64,000 bases of DNA from Helicoverpa zea (GCF_022581195.2 NC_061482.1:18228001-18292000), one strand, 5' to 3'; shown: positions 36,161 through 48,590, numbered from the stretch's first letter. Notes: generated by a model from the letters alone, not told the origin. Translations and numbers: made by a program.

Positions 36161-37558
36161 ATGATCATTGTCAAAGAATTATCTTAAACTTGACTATTTA
36201 CTATCTCTTTTCCTAGTATCTAGTAGAGTAGTCTTTTCCTAGATCTAGAAGAGAACATATAGAGCTGTACATAGTATTGTTGATTTTTTGTATAGTGTAG
36301 TTTGATAATACTACTCTGATATTTCACGCAAGCTTGGTTATTTTTTATTTATAACCTCAAAATATTAACTTTTTTCGTAATTATTTTAGTTTCCTGAAGT
36401 GTCCGTTCGTGAAAACTTATTTCATAGGATTCCATATAATTTTAAGAGTTTATAGAAGTCACTTTCCATTCGAACGGTTCTTAGGCAGAACATGTATGGA
36501 GCCGGAACAATGTCCTTATTGTGATAGGACTATCTATCATACATTTTACCGAGTGCGCAAAAATATGTCCTAGTTAAATTATAGTGGGACAAAACCAAAG
36601 CATGGTCACCGCATACAACTGCAGTATGCAGTACAATAAACGGGTTAGTTACAGTTAACTAGTTCAGTTGCAGCTAAATACCGACTCTTATCGTGCATAC
36701 ACTCTGTAATAATACTGTAAAGTTATGCCGGTCACTTTGTGTAGGTATTTCATTTAAAATAAAGCTATGTGTTACTCTAACTTATTATAACTAAACATAA
36801 CCATAACTTTAGAGTAAGCAAATGCTTGTAAAAACATTACAAAGGTATTTTGCCGAGTGGGAGTGTACCGGCAACCCGGTTACGGGTGCATAAAGTATTA
36901 AAAGATTTTAAAAAAGAAACTAATTGATCAATCATAAAAATTGTATCTGAATGCTAAAGAACATCTGTTAATGATCATCACAATAACAAATAATATTATA
37001 AAAGTACCTAAAGTTAATATACGCTAGATGGATGTTTGTTACTCTTTCACTCAAAAAATATTAAACGGATTTTGGTGCAAGTGATTCTCTCGGGGCACGG
37101 GTAAATTAGCTACAATTTGTTATAGCTGAGGTTACACTAGGCAAATCGCATTCACGTGGCATATAGCCCCTGGGAGACCAATACCTAGCTACATACTATG
37201 TATGTATTTATCATCATTGTACCAGCTAATTGGATATACATGACGTCATTAATGTGGTTATGACAGATTTTTCCTTATTGGCTCATTATTATTAGATTTT
37301 TGTTATTACCACCCGATCGCAGATTAGCCATTGTTTTCTATATATTTAGTTGAAAGATAATGTTTTAATTAATGTGGGGATTCCCCTGGATTATGTTTTG
37401 TTCAATATAAAATATAAAAGATGATCATTTCTAAAATATGCAAACACTAGCTTTGTGCACAAAATCATCTAATTCATCTGAGCTCTCGGCTTCTTAGTGA
37501 AAAAATCTGAAAACCTACAAATCGATTTCCGTGACCCAAGAATCGACGAGCCTCATAC
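36161..37558. other. No feature recognised
   Basis: AT-rich sequence with no supported gene. The frame at 37474-37662 (minus) runs into the TIR element and is not coding. Confidence 0.4.
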
Positions 37559-37745
37559 ATACAAGGTGTTGATTTGCATTTGTGCCATAGTTCAGGAGGA
37601 GGACATACAATACGTAAATAATCGATTGGAATTACAGTTGATGGGAAATAACTAATATGCACTGCTTTTTTGTCATTGTAATGTTGTGGTATTTCCGAAG
37701 TAATCCAATTTTATGAATGAAAGGACAATGCTCATGAAGTATGAG

Positions 37746-38463
37746 AAAAAAACCCAGGCCCGGCGCAAAAGAAATGTAACTCAAAATATAGGTAAAAATA
37801 AGTAATTAAATATTACATAGGGGGCATTATCGAAATCAGTGGCTATATGTGTGAAATTGCTATTCGAATTTTAACATCTGCGGTACATTGCTACTCAAGA
37901 TTTTAGAGGTAACATAATGTATTAGTAAAAGGAACAGCAAACAGATACAGTTGTGGGTTAAGAGTGTACATAATGACATGTTTATAGCAACTTCTCCACT
38001 ATTCTACCTACTTTTACAAGATAATAGGATGATAGAACTAAAACAGGATATGAATGTACTTTTCATTTTAATAATAACGTTTAAAAGTCATCGATTCTTT
38101 ATTTCTCACACGACGAGATCCAAAAATGTTGCGGGATGCGCGAACTGTTCCTCATGTCTAGCCCACCCTAAGTAATGTAAAGCGCTCATGACGCGATGAC
38201 GTGGGCGCTGCAGCCTGTACTTCGGTATTGATTTATCTTTTTGGAGAAGCTTATTACTTGCCATATTACTTGTTTGTTGTTTCAGATAGCACTTTAATTA
38301 AACTATAAGCCCCAGCTGCTCATGTTACCCCTTTAAAAAATCATTTTATTACATATTACATTTAGCCATTGATTTCGATGATGCCTCCTATGCAGTATTT
38401 CATTACTTATTATTACCTATAATTTGAGTTACTTTTCGTTTGCGCCGGGCTTGGGTTTTTTTT
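37746..38463. mobile_element. Nested TIR element with ~80-bp arms (AAACCCAGGCCCGGCGC)
   Basis: The left arm, AAAAAAACCCAGGCCCGGCG continuing through gtaactcaaaatataggtaa to catagggggcat, is mirrored by the right arm. The right arm runs from atgcctcctatgcagta to gccgggcttgggttttttt. The arms match over roughly 80 bp with scattered substitutions. The core could itself lie between AAA and TTT runs, so its insertion preference may resemble the host element. The frame at 37951-38175 inside is not recognised. Confidence 0.7.
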
Positions 38464-38788
38464 GGGAACAAATATAATGACCACCATAAAATGCTTTGAT
38501 ACCCTTAGTTTTGCAACCAGAAAAATCTACTGAACACCAGAAAAATAAAGTCTAAAAATGTAATAGTACCAGCTATTTTAGTCACGACTTCACTTTAAAT
38601 TGTATTCGACCACCAAATTTAGTAAATGATCACCAACTCTTGACGACCAAATTAATGTATTATTTTTGCCTAAATAAGTCACTGTGATTGCCATAAAATG
38701 TAGGCTTATTATCAAATAAAGTATTATGATGCCATATTAAGTTATGTGTCCGGCTTGCAATGCATGCGTGAGTGTCAGTATGACGAGT

Positions 38789-38872
38789 GACAGGGGAAAA
38801 TGGAAGAAAATGACATATTGCGCCGACCCCAAGTAAAATTGGGAACAGGGCAGGAGAAAGAAGAAGAAGAAT
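38789..38872 (+). repeat. LINE tail, CADPK family, nested
   Basis: tgacaggggaaaatggaaga and gcgccgaccccaagtaaaat encode GKWKKMTYCADPK, a stop, NWEQGRR, then a GAA-rich tail. Same family as 13836-13883. It lies inside the Spy-like element. Confidence 0.6.
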
Positions 38873-39005
38873 GTGTTTCTCAATACACTCCCTCGAAAAC
38901 ACACTCTTATCGCACTGTTTAGAGGCATGCAATAGACAATTTTCCACCCTAGTGCAGGAAAAGGGTCCCCATAATGTAATTACATTTATTGTATCAGGCC
39001 GAACT

Positions 39006-39400
39006 TATTTTTTTGGAGTCAGTTTACTTAAACAGGATAGCAAGATGTAAAAACTTTGATTATCATTTTATATTAAAACGCTGGTATAATTTTGATGATC
39101 ATTCACTACTTTTGGTGATCATTTACTACTTTTGGGATAACAATGATTTATTTGGACTCATTTTGCTTAAATAGGATAGCAGAATGTAAAAACTTTGGTT
39201 ATCATTTTACTTTAAAATGGTGGTTTAATTTTGGTGATCATTTACTATTTTTGGCTTGCGCATGATTTATTTTGGAGTAATTTCACTTAAATGGGATAGC
39301 AAAGTGTTAAAACTTTGGTTATCATTTTACATTAAAATGCGAGTTTCATTTTGGTGATCATTTACTATTTTTGTCTGCTATTTGTTACTATTTCTGGTGA
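39006..39400 (+). repeat. Three-unit ~120-bp minisatellite
   Basis: Units begin near 39006, 39147 and 39266. Each carries ggatagca, actttg(g/a)ttatcatttta and ttttg(g/a)tgatcattta-like blocks. The spacing between ggatag motifs is 139 and 120 bases; the first unit has an extra tgatcattcactacttttgg. A related motif in inverse orientation (ccaaatttagtaaatgatca) occurs at 38613-38632 in the same transposon. Confidence 0.75.
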
Positions 39401-39673
39401 TCAGTTAAACATAAGCCGTTTTTTTTGAGCATTGTCCTTTATGAGTGATCGTTGCGTATGCTTTGTGTTTGCGCTTGTGTGAGGGTGCAGCACGGTTTTA
39501 AGGCCAGTAACATACGCGCCAAGTTTAAATAAGGCTAGATGACATCTACGGAATTCCGAAAAAAAATTAAAGAAAAAAAATTACGTACCAATTTTTTTAT
39601 TGATTTGGGTCGAGAATCATTAGCATAATTACCTCCTTGAATATGGCACGGATACAAATCAACAGCTTGTATA

Positions 39674-40856
39674 TAGCAAGATTTCGACCCGACCCGAGAA
39701 TCTAAGATACCAGTGCAATATTGCTTACAACCAGACTAACCGAGGAGTTATATTTCAGTAAATCCTCACAAGACGTGCTTCAATGGTTGAGACCATTACT
39801 CACAGCCATTAATAACTGCGTGCGAGGCAGATGTGTTGATCGATCGCAATGGGATTACGAAACATAAGCCTGGAGTGGGTAGCTGACAGAATTGTTGCAG
39901 AAGGTTCGATGTAGGAACTAATATTACACGAGTTATTGCAAAAAATATTTAAATTATACCTTCCTTTAGCTATTTTGCATAGTTATTTCTTCTTCAGTTT
40001 TATTAAGGGTGGGTTTAAAAAGACATGGTTTTCTAACTTAGCGTAATTTCGATGATATGGGTATCGAATATCGTGAATGCATTCGTTATGACTGACTATT
40101 TAAATCCCTTTTAGATTTACTTTTTTTATCATTAGGTACATAATGCGAAAGTGTAAGCGTAAGGAATTCGACCTTGGTATTCAAAAGCATCTTACTTTTA
40201 CATGGTGGTTGCATTTAAACTGGTGATAGAAGCATCGCAAGGACGAGAGGCCATTCAAATGTTAGTTTTTGCCAAGTAACTTTAACCTCTAGACCACCGC
40301 GAGTTTATTCACATTTTACGTATGCCCTCAAAGATCCCAGTATAAAATAAGATCGGAGTGTACAATTGCGCATAAAAATAAGCTCGTTTCATGGCTAATA
40401 CTAATTCATTGACACTTTTAACGTCTCAATCCAATTGGGCACCGTCACATGTTGTTTTTAGTGCCACTAAAAACCTATTTCTATTGTGTTTTAGTGTCTA
40501 TTCTGAATTTTATGAGGTTTATCCAAAATTTGGGACGGCATCGGGTGCTTACTCCGTCGTTCAGAATATTTATTATGCTGATGTTGTGGACCGTTTTCAC
40601 ACGAGCAGATTTTCCACTCGAGTTTTCAGTTCTGTTCAGTAATGTATTTAAAAAGAAATCAGTCAGCTTTCGCTTTTTTTAGAATCACCGCAGTAATTAC
40701 CAGATCATCTAAGACACCATCAGAAAAAAAAATGTTTAGTCAAATCTTGTTCGGTAGACAACATCAAAACCACAATCCACATTAAGTAGACCAACCCTTC
40801 ATTCATGAAGAATTAAAAAAAAATACTTAACATCAATATTTGTCCCCAGAATAAAC
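39674..40856. other. No gene established
   Basis: Overlapping frames at 40391-40642 and 40449-40682 in different phases show that neither is clearly coding. Confidence 0.35.
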
Positions 40857-41155
40857 CAGATCTCAAGAATGGAACGAGGAGCTGTCTCAAATAGGTTTAC
40901 ACGTCTTGTGACGTACGCCCGAAACGCCTGGAGGTCCCTCCGTCGCGATCCTGAGAAGAAGCCAGTGGTAACAAACAATAACTCATGCATACGACACATT
41001 ATATTCTTATATGCTGAGTACAAGAGAGCTAAGAGGAGAAATAAGCGTCGTTAGAAATGTGTCACCATCCAGCATTCAAGTTTCATCATCATTCATCCGT
41101 TCTACATCGCCATCGACGACCTAGCTTCTGTCACTGGCGTCACACAGTTGTGGTA
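40857..41155 (+). other. Candidate exon with 61-codon basic ORF
   Basis: An acceptor (caatatttgtccccag) ends at 40856 and a donor (TTGTG|GTAAGTC) begins at about 41156. Inside, ATG at 40869 opens a 61-codon frame ending KRAKRRNKRR and a stop at 41054. It is strongly basic (RNAWRSLRRDPEKKP) and unlike the surrounding AT-rich frames. A second frame after the stop (HHHSSVLHRHRRPSFCHWRH) is open to the donor. The segment could be a 5' exon of an unseen gene, a non-coding RNA exon or an old repeat. No partner exon was found. Confidence 0.3.
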
Positions 41156-41477
41156 AGTCAAATTAACTACCTACTTAATTAATATCAATTATTAAATTCG
41201 AGAATAACTGTTTTAGACGTCAGTAACAATCAAATTCGATTGTTGTTCATTTACTTCTATAAGACTGCAAGACAGAAATCTCTAATAATGTATTTTAATG
41301 TTTTGAAGAATATGCTTACATAGCTTCTAAGAAAGATGGTTCTACTTTGAATAGAGCGACATTATTTAATACTCTCGATATCAGAAATATAGGCTAGAGC
41401 AAAGCAACATCAAATTTTAAATGCAAAAAAATTTTAGATTTTGCTAAATACAATAAAAAAAAAACTCTACTAATAAC

Positions 41478-41780
41478 AGTGCCTAGTGGGTAAAGAACCA
41501 ACCTCTCGAGTATGAGGGTGTGGGTTCGATCCCAGGTAACGCAAGTACCAAAGCAACTTTTCTTAGTTTGTATGTACTTTCTAAGTATTCTTAGACACCA
41601 ATGGCTGATAAAAAGGTGAAGGAAAACATCTTGATCCTGGACCAAACCTAGTCCAAACCTGGACTATATAGTCTGAAATCACCAACCCGCATTGAGCAAG
41701 CGTGGTGATTAATACTCAATCCTTCTCCGTGTGAGAGGAGGCCTGTGCCCAGCAGTGGGACGATAAAAAGGCTGTAACAA
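41478..41780 (+). mobile_element. Nearly full-length tRNA-derived SINE
   Basis: The tRNA-related head runs from gcctagtgggtaaagaacca (A-box region) to GGGTTCGATCCCAGGT (B box, about 41521). It continues with aacgcaagtacc, 'ttgtatgtactttctaagta' and the 3' body. It ends with gaggcctgtgcccagcagtg and ataaaaaggctgtaacaata. The head resembles a widespread noctuid SINE head; the 3' part differs from the other SINE fragments here. It has internal Pol III promoter elements and no ORF. Confidence 0.8.
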
Positions 41781-43710
41781 TAACAGTCGCAGTCGCGTAT
41801 ATGTATCAACTACGACATATACAAATATTTGCACAAGCTTTGCTCGATATACCTCGTGAACTATCCATTCAACTACTATTAGCCATCAATGAGCAGCACC
41901 TTGAAATTTGTTAGCTCAGTTCACTGTTGTCTTTGAGTCATACGATCGGTATCTTATTTATTTACTATTAATCATACCTACAACTCATTATAGGGCTATA
42001 GATATAGTACCTACTATGGTGATAATGCAATCATTATATTACATCGGGTGTAAAAATATAGTTTCTTTATTGAGTAGCTTGACTATTAATCTGTTAAAAA
42101 ATCCATCGCTCGTGGATTCAAAATTATCTTACGGCTGTTCCCAATATTTAACCAATCTTCAGTTTAGTTTGCTACCAATAGAAATTGGACATTAGCCCCT
42201 GTAATGTCAAATCCTTATCTCTAGTAAGCGAAACAACAGATAGATTGAATATCGGGAACGGCTGTTTGTAGAGGCTCCTGTCCAGCATTGAAAGAAGGCT
42301 GATGATGATATCAATATTAACAAAATAAACGTGACCTTCAAAGCAGCACATACCAATAGTGTTATCTATAGGTTTGGCTTAAGTATATGTTATTTAACAA
42401 CATTGTTATCGTCCGGATTTGACCTATTACACTTGCCAGTGAGAGCCAAGCCGATTACTTCGGTCAGACGCGACTCAGGTATTCAATTGCACGCGAGAGA
42501 TGTGATCTTACTATTCGTACTTAAGTTTCGCGAATAAAATTAGAAGCATATTTCAACGTTAAATTAGAACCAATGGATTAATGAGTAAATAGAACGCTTA
42601 TTAATGTAATTATCTCGCATATCATTTTTGTTCATTATCATCTTAAACTCAACTAATCTTATTACGTAAATGTATTAGCACCTGTATATCTAATCATGTT
42701 AAAAATTAATACACGAACAGACTTCGCATCAAGAACTTTCTTCGACGCCTTGCGTGATTATGAGTGAGTCACTGCAAAGGTCACGACCCCTCAAGATTGA
42801 CGCTCACTCGCAGCCAGCCCCGTTAATTGATACCTCCGAATTGGGACCAAATCTTGAGGTCAATCATGTTATTATTTTTGTCCTGGGGAACAGTTTTCAA
42901 ATATACTTTGATCATTCTTGATCTCGACAAACCCAAAATTGCGAGAGGTTTCATTCACTAAAATAATCTATAGTTTTGTGCATCCCGATGTCGGGTAGCT
43001 GGCAGTGTTAAAAACCTGTGTCTAGAGAGGTCAACTTAAGCTTTAACCAGGTTTTTTAGAATTTCATACAGCCATAAAATCAAAGAACTCAATAAGAAAC
43101 GAAAGAGCAAATAAAGCAAGCGAATAAAACTCAGTGAAACCAGTGTAACCCTCACTATGAAATGTCAAATGTCGGCATCATTTAAACTCATGAGTAATCG
43201 CAATCACGGGATCAAAGATCAAAACTACTCTGACTAATGCCCAGTTAATTATAGTTCATTAGAAATGTAGCATTAATGTCTTAAGTAGATGGAATGCTAT
43301 CTTCAGCTATGTATATCTGTATTTTGGTAAATGTGAAAAAAAATATCACTGTACGATTTTTTATAGTCAGTGGCTTACTTCTCTAGCACCTGTGAACGAT
43401 GTACCTGATTATGTTAACTTAATTAAAAACAGTTTTCGGGAGATTCGGCCACAGGTGTTTCGACCACTGGGGGCCTAAGCCACTGACCAAAAAAAAAACT
43501 TACTGAGATATATTCTTGCCTACTACAACATCATTATTGAGGTAAAAAACACTAACATGAAGAGAAAATATTTTATTCAACACGACCAAATTACTGAAAA
43601 TAATCTCAAGTTAAGTACCAGTACATTATAGTACAGTGGATAGGACGTTCTGCTGCAAGATACTCTGGTGATTTTAAGAAGATCAGTGGATGAATGCGGG
43701 ATGATTACTC
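41781..43710. other. No gene; small LINE-tail scrap
   Basis: A degenerate tail (gaggctcctgtccagcattg then ggctgatgatgat) lies at 42271-42308. Frames at 41908-42195 and 42331-42537 are unsupported. Confidence 0.4.
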
Positions 43711-43769
43711 ATTGGGGAAGGCCTACGTTCAGTAGTGGACGGCGATAGGCTGATATGATGATGACGATA
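43711..43769 (+). repeat. LINE tail, AYVQQWTAIG family (decayed)
   Basis: ttggggaaggcctacgttca encodes LGKAYVQ, then an in-frame TAG replaces Q, then WTAIG and a stop, with a gatgatgac tail. Same family as 6619-6718. Confidence 0.65.
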
Positions 43770-45395
43770 AATGCTACATAAGTACTATATAATAACAAGC
43801 AACACAATGTACAACAAATATACGCAAAATTTGAACTCAGTATTACGTGTAGGTAATGTGCAAAGCAAAGCTTTTGTAATTGCCATGATTGAAGCCTAAA
43901 ATATTCAAGAGTAGATATGGAAGCCCGCTACCAAAATGAAAGGTGGATTTAAATTTTGCGCGTCAAAATTACCATGTTCTGCTCACCTCGAATAATACGC
44001 TGTTTATGTTGTTCGTAATATCTCATTTTGAGTGTCTAATTAATAATGTAAATGGAGGCGATTGGTGATGATAATGATTTGGTATTGTTTTAGCATGTCT
44101 GCGCGGTAATTTTATTGTTGGTTCGTTTATGTGTTACATCTTCTTCTTTTTTATCATGATGGCTGCTAGCCTCACAAATTATGAAGTCTGGATTTGTTCA
44201 AATCTTCCCTAAGCCCACTGACATAGAATCCCCTCAAGGTAGTCGGGCTAGTGGAAACGGCCTATAAGGGAACAAAAAACCCTTGCTGTACCTACATAAA
44301 GTACACATTCAGCTTATTGAAAACAAAATATATCCAAATAACAAAATATCAAAAACTGGTAAAAGAATCCACAAACCTAATCTACCACATTTCAAGGATA
44401 TTGGAAACTAAAATAACTTTGCAGCTGACTGCGAACACAATACTCTACCGTCCGTCTTCCGGATAACTTTGTGAATAATTTCCAATACATACGAATACCA
44501 ATACTTGTGCTGTAACTTTCAAGACAAGTATTTTTCAGTCCAGTGTAGTTTCGCTGGAAAATAGATGGAATATTTAGCACTGTCTATTTGAGTCGTATAT
44601 TCGAAAACAATGTAGACTGGTTCCTAAAAAATGTAAATGGAAATAACTTTTGCTGTATTTCACCTTCCTCAGGTTAAACCGATTACTGACCTATAAACTA
44701 CATCAAAGATTTCAAAATACCTAAGATGGAAAATATGAAACAACCTCAATATAGAATAAATAACTCGATCCAGATTAAACTAGAATTAGCCCATCTGCAT
44801 ATTAAGTGGAAAATCACATCAAAGGCTTTGAGCGGCACTGGATAACAGGTTTAACTATCGAAGCGGCTTCCACCGAAGAGTTTCCGTCAATTATGTCAAA
44901 CCCTTTACGTATCAAACGGCCTTTGGGTCCAGGCTCCATCAAAGTGGAGCGAGGCGAAGAAATATTTAAGCAACCAATAGAATTTGTACTGAGATGGCGA
45001 CGAGGTGTTTGAATAACGACATTCTATCGGATTTTAAAAAAACTTCTGTGGTATGCTTTGGTGGAGTCTGGGCTTGTCTGCACTGTCAGGGATTGGGTTA
45101 AATTCATTTCATTTCATTCAATTCATTCAATGCTAACACATATCGTAAAGTTTTGGGCATGATCTGATATTTGCCATGGTAATTAATGAGCCTGAAACTC
45201 GGCTTCCGCGGTAACCAGCAATCTGAGCGTCAATGGCGTTAATATGGTTTTACCTAACACATGCAATGATATTATAATTCAAAGTATTCCCCAGCCTACG
45301 AGACAAAACCCATAACAGAACTTCGGTAACCCCCTACACTAACTGTTAGGCTTTTACAATCTAATCACGGCCTTAGCTACCGTAACTCTTTGAAG
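43770..45395. other. No gene established
   Basis: A 68-codon ORF at 44806-45012 (MENHIKGFERHWITGLTIEA at its start) has balanced amino-acid use and could be a decayed transposon or gene fragment. I recognise no family and give it little weight. Confidence 0.3.
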
Positions 45396-45396
45396 A

Positions 45397-45633
45397 CAGG
45401 GCCGGATTAAGGAAGCACAACGTCCCCTTTTTGCAAAATTTAATTTAACGAAGAGTCCTTCAAAAGAAATTTTATGTTCGAGATTGAACAGCACGTAAAA
45501 GACAGAATACTCCATGCATATTTGTGTTTCGAGTCTTTTAGGGGATGTCGAAAGAGGTGCTTCAGTTTAGGCGGGCCTCATAGGCCCGGGGCCCGTAGAA
45601 ACTCCCCCTAGCGACGTCGCTAATCCGTCTCTG
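45397..45633. mobile_element. hAT-like MITE (CAGGGCCGGATTAAG ends)
   Basis: The left end CAGGGCCGGATTAAGG at 45397 is mirrored by CTAATCCGTCTCTG ending at 45633. Near-matching flanks CTTTGAAG and CTTTATAG could be an eroded 8 bp target duplication typical of hAT elements. The interior includes gcgggcctcataggcccggg. There is no ORF. Confidence 0.55.
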
Positions 45634-46913
45634 CTTTATAGAACTTACAACATAGTAATGTCATTTGCTGCCGTTCTATGGCGAAATTGATGGGAATATA
45701 TTAGATTAAAGGCTCCATAGTAATATAATAAAAGATAAACTGAACTTTACTTTTACTACATTTTATCCAAAATTGAACTTCAAAAGGTTTTTGATGGACC
45801 AATTTTTAAAAGATGAAAACGCTAACACGAAAATACAAACCTATTAAATATACTTAGATGGAAAATTGGGCATCTAAATTTTATTACCAATTCCCTAATT
45901 GTTGTAGTTTCCTATCCCTAGCCAATACCAATACTAATGTCTAAAAAACCTAAATTAACCGTATAATTAAAAGCTAATGACAGCCCGGCGAGACGGCCTA
46001 TCTTCATAATGACTGGCAAATCCAATTACCGTTGTCCAGTTGAGTAATAACCAAATTAACGAGATCACTATTATGCACAAACGGATAGATAATTGGAGTA
46101 GTTGAACATGCTGTAATTATTTATTAGTTTATTAATTGAGTTTTAAAGTTTAAAAAAAATATTTTCGTTTAAAATACGCCAAAAAAATTCCCCGCAGTTT
46201 TTGATGGGGACCTAAATTTTATAGGGCCTATCTATCACATCGAATTTATGGTAATCAGTCAAGAACGGTATGCAGTGAAAGTCAAAAATAGTCTCTACCT
46301 TAAATTACCTGCTTCTGAGATTTAATGCTTGAAATTTAATACTTTTGAAGTAATTATTTTTACTAATGCACGCTTAACTTTATAATTAACGTCAATCCTA
46401 ATTAACTCACAATAAAAAATGCAATTATCCATCACAGCAGATCAAAGCAAATTAGTGCAATGTCAATTCGGGGTCACACACCCAATAGAACAAATGACTG
46501 ATGGCACAGCACCCGGGGTACTTGGGTTCAGTGCCGTCGCGAGTCAAACAGGGTCACGCATCATTTGACACGCCCTCAATAGCCGAACCCATGTAATGAG
46601 TACCAATCAATGGTATGAAATACTGCGAAATTGACGTGAATTTTGCACGAGTTTAGGCTCGATGATGAAATGATTTTTGAATATTATTAGTATTAGGTAA
46701 TTTTGTCACTAAATATTTAGATTGGTAGTTGACCTGTGCAATAGATATTTTGTCATTAGTTTCACATTAATGAGGTTTATTAAAACATACTAACAGAATT
46801 TGTTTCTGAACAGTTTGTTTAGTCACTTCTTCTTAGTAACAACGAGTTGGAAGCAGTTATTGACGTGAGTTATTTTGACATTAAAAATAGATATTTCAAT
46901 CCTATTACAAAAT
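45634..46913. other. No feature recognised
   Basis: AT-rich sequence with no supported gene. Confidence 0.4.
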
Positions 46914-47072
46914 TGCCGTTTTCCCGTGGTTTCACCTACGTCCCGTGGTAACTACTGCCCGGATCGGGATAAAATATAGCTACTTGGGGAGAGTGTCGCT
47001 TTTCAACAGTTAATTATTTTTTCTGAGCTTTTAGGATACAAATAAACCAACAAAAAATGTCCTCTTTATTAT
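46914..47072 (-). repeat. Lep1-type Helitron, most of the element
   Basis: gccgttttcccgtggtttca, 'taactactgcccggatcggg' and gtcctctttattatctta are the reverse-oriented family blocks. The terminal CTAG has been lost. Confidence 0.65.
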
Positions 47073-48448
47073 CTTAGTTTAGCTGAAAAGTGCTAAAGTT
47101 AGCTAAAGTTATGCTAAAGTTTATCAGAACTAAACTCCCAGCTGATCCATCAAACACTGATAATTGGCGAGCCAATCTAATAGGTGTTCGACACCGTCAC
47201 TTGTCGCTTCAGAGCCAAGATCCGATGTATAGGTATCTAATTAATGACCCTTTGTACTGCCAGCCGGGAGTCAATGACCTCGGACACTTGCGTTATCAAA
47301 GGAGCTGCTTGATTGTCTTGTCGGAGACAGATCAACTGTGAATTGGCAATCGGTTAACGATGCAGTTCGATACTGATTGATAAGGCATTTCACTGCGAAT
47401 TCTGTAGGAGCTTCTATATAAATCAGATATGATCTTATAGTGAAGTAATACATTTTTATATAATCATGGGATAATTGTTACGTGCCAAACTGAATCATTC
47501 TAATGATAAGTCGGTTTTTCGTATAAGACTTTAATGAATATGAAAAATTTTAAACGATTTTTTTTCCAAGGATTAAAACTTTTATCAGTCACCGCATTTT
47601 AAATAGTTCTGTTTCCCAATGGCATTTATTTATCAAGGAAAAAAGATTATGAAAGCATTCAGAGAATGCTGGTTTCTATACAGATAACTTTTATAGTTAA
47701 AGGATAACTTTTATTTCAGTACATAATACAAGATTAATTTTCTTTTATGGCATGTTAAACGATGTTAATGCAATAAATACCTATTGAATGTTAATTTAAA
47801 TCAAAATCGAACTCCGAGGCGACTCTCTCTAGTGGTAATATTTCATTCGAACGGACACTTCAATTAGGCGATTAATGTTTGAACTAATTAAATCGAATTT
47901 TCAGTTCTATGTTCGGAAATTATTTAGGAATATGTGCTAATTACGTTTATATTGTAGATGTTACTTTTGATAAGCAATTTTTGGCAAAATTAGGCACATT
48001 ATTTGCTAAGCGGGGCTTACAAGGCGTGATGCCTTAGGTCCAGTGGCTATAAAGGGCTCCAGAAGAAAAAGAGGTGGGTTTTTAGTCTAACATCCCTCAC
48101 GTTGCACCCACACCAAAAATTTTAAATCCCTTTTGCAGACATTATGTTCAGTTATTTTTATGTAAACTAAGCTTCTTTTGCTAAGCGCCTTCGATCCGTT
48201 TCATAGTAAAAATACATAACATTTTATGTAAATCTATCAAATAAACAAGATATTTTTCTGAAAATCTACTTTTTTGTTACGAGATACGCAGAAAGATTTG
48301 TTAGAATTTCCAAGTAAATTGCGTTTGAAAATGTACGTGGGCGTTTAAAAGTGCAATAACCTGATAGTCTAGGAATTGCGAGGGATGTTCAAAGCTTAAA
48401 ACTTGGGAATTTGTTTACAATTACATTTAAATCGATATAAGTATCTCA
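47073..48448. other. No gene recognised
   Basis: The frame at 47090-47341 begins in repeat sequence and has no recognisable motif. A GC-richer patch at 48008-48080 (agcggggcttacaaggcgtg) may be an old transposon interior. Confidence 0.35.
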
Positions 48449-48590
48449 CTAGCTTCAGAAAAAGGTTTAACCTGCATCCTGTAGGAAGTATTTCGCGGAA
48501 TCGGATAAAAGTAGTATAATAGAATCCACAATAAATGGTCTATCTAACACTGAAAGAATCTTTGAAATAGAACCAATAATTTCCTGCGAT
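48449..48590 (-). repeat. Degenerate Lep1-type Helitron
   Basis: CTAG at 48449-48452, then 'cctgtaggaagtatttcgcg' and tggtctatctaacactgaaa, reverse orientation. The 5' end is eroded. Confidence 0.55.

Larger units (their letters stand above)
37723..39437. mobile_element. Spy-like non-autonomous DNA transposon, 1715 bp
   Basis: Terminal inverted repeats GGACAATGCTCA (37723-37734) and TGAGCATTGTCC (39426-39437). The insertion lies exactly between AAA and TTT. Comparison with the unoccupied copy at 427-827 shows no target duplication and no lost base. AAA|TTT targeting without duplication is the known signature of Spy-group transposons (related to ISL2EU/PIF-like elements). No transposase ORF is present. 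The interior carries a second TIR element (37746-38463), a LINE tail (38789-38872) and a ~120 bp tandem repeat (39006-39400). Family assignment is inference; insertion precision is directly seen. Confidence 0.75.
37559..39673. mobile_element. TIR element copy B, split by a Spy-like insertion
   Basis: 37559-37721 and 39439-39673 together reproduce the 427-827 element with few substitutions (for example tacagtagatggg to tacagttgatggg, and one T fewer in a T run). The AAATTT of copy A is split here into AAA (37720-37722) and TTT (39438-39440), with a 1715 bp element between. Confidence 0.85.

Noticed and set aside
39006..39400. CRISPR-like array
   Set aside because: Units are ~120 bp and diverged with no unique spacers; the context is a moth transposon.
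44806..45012. 68-codon ORF with fairly normal amino-acid use
   Set aside because: No recognisable motif, splice context or second copy; noted only as a weak possibility.
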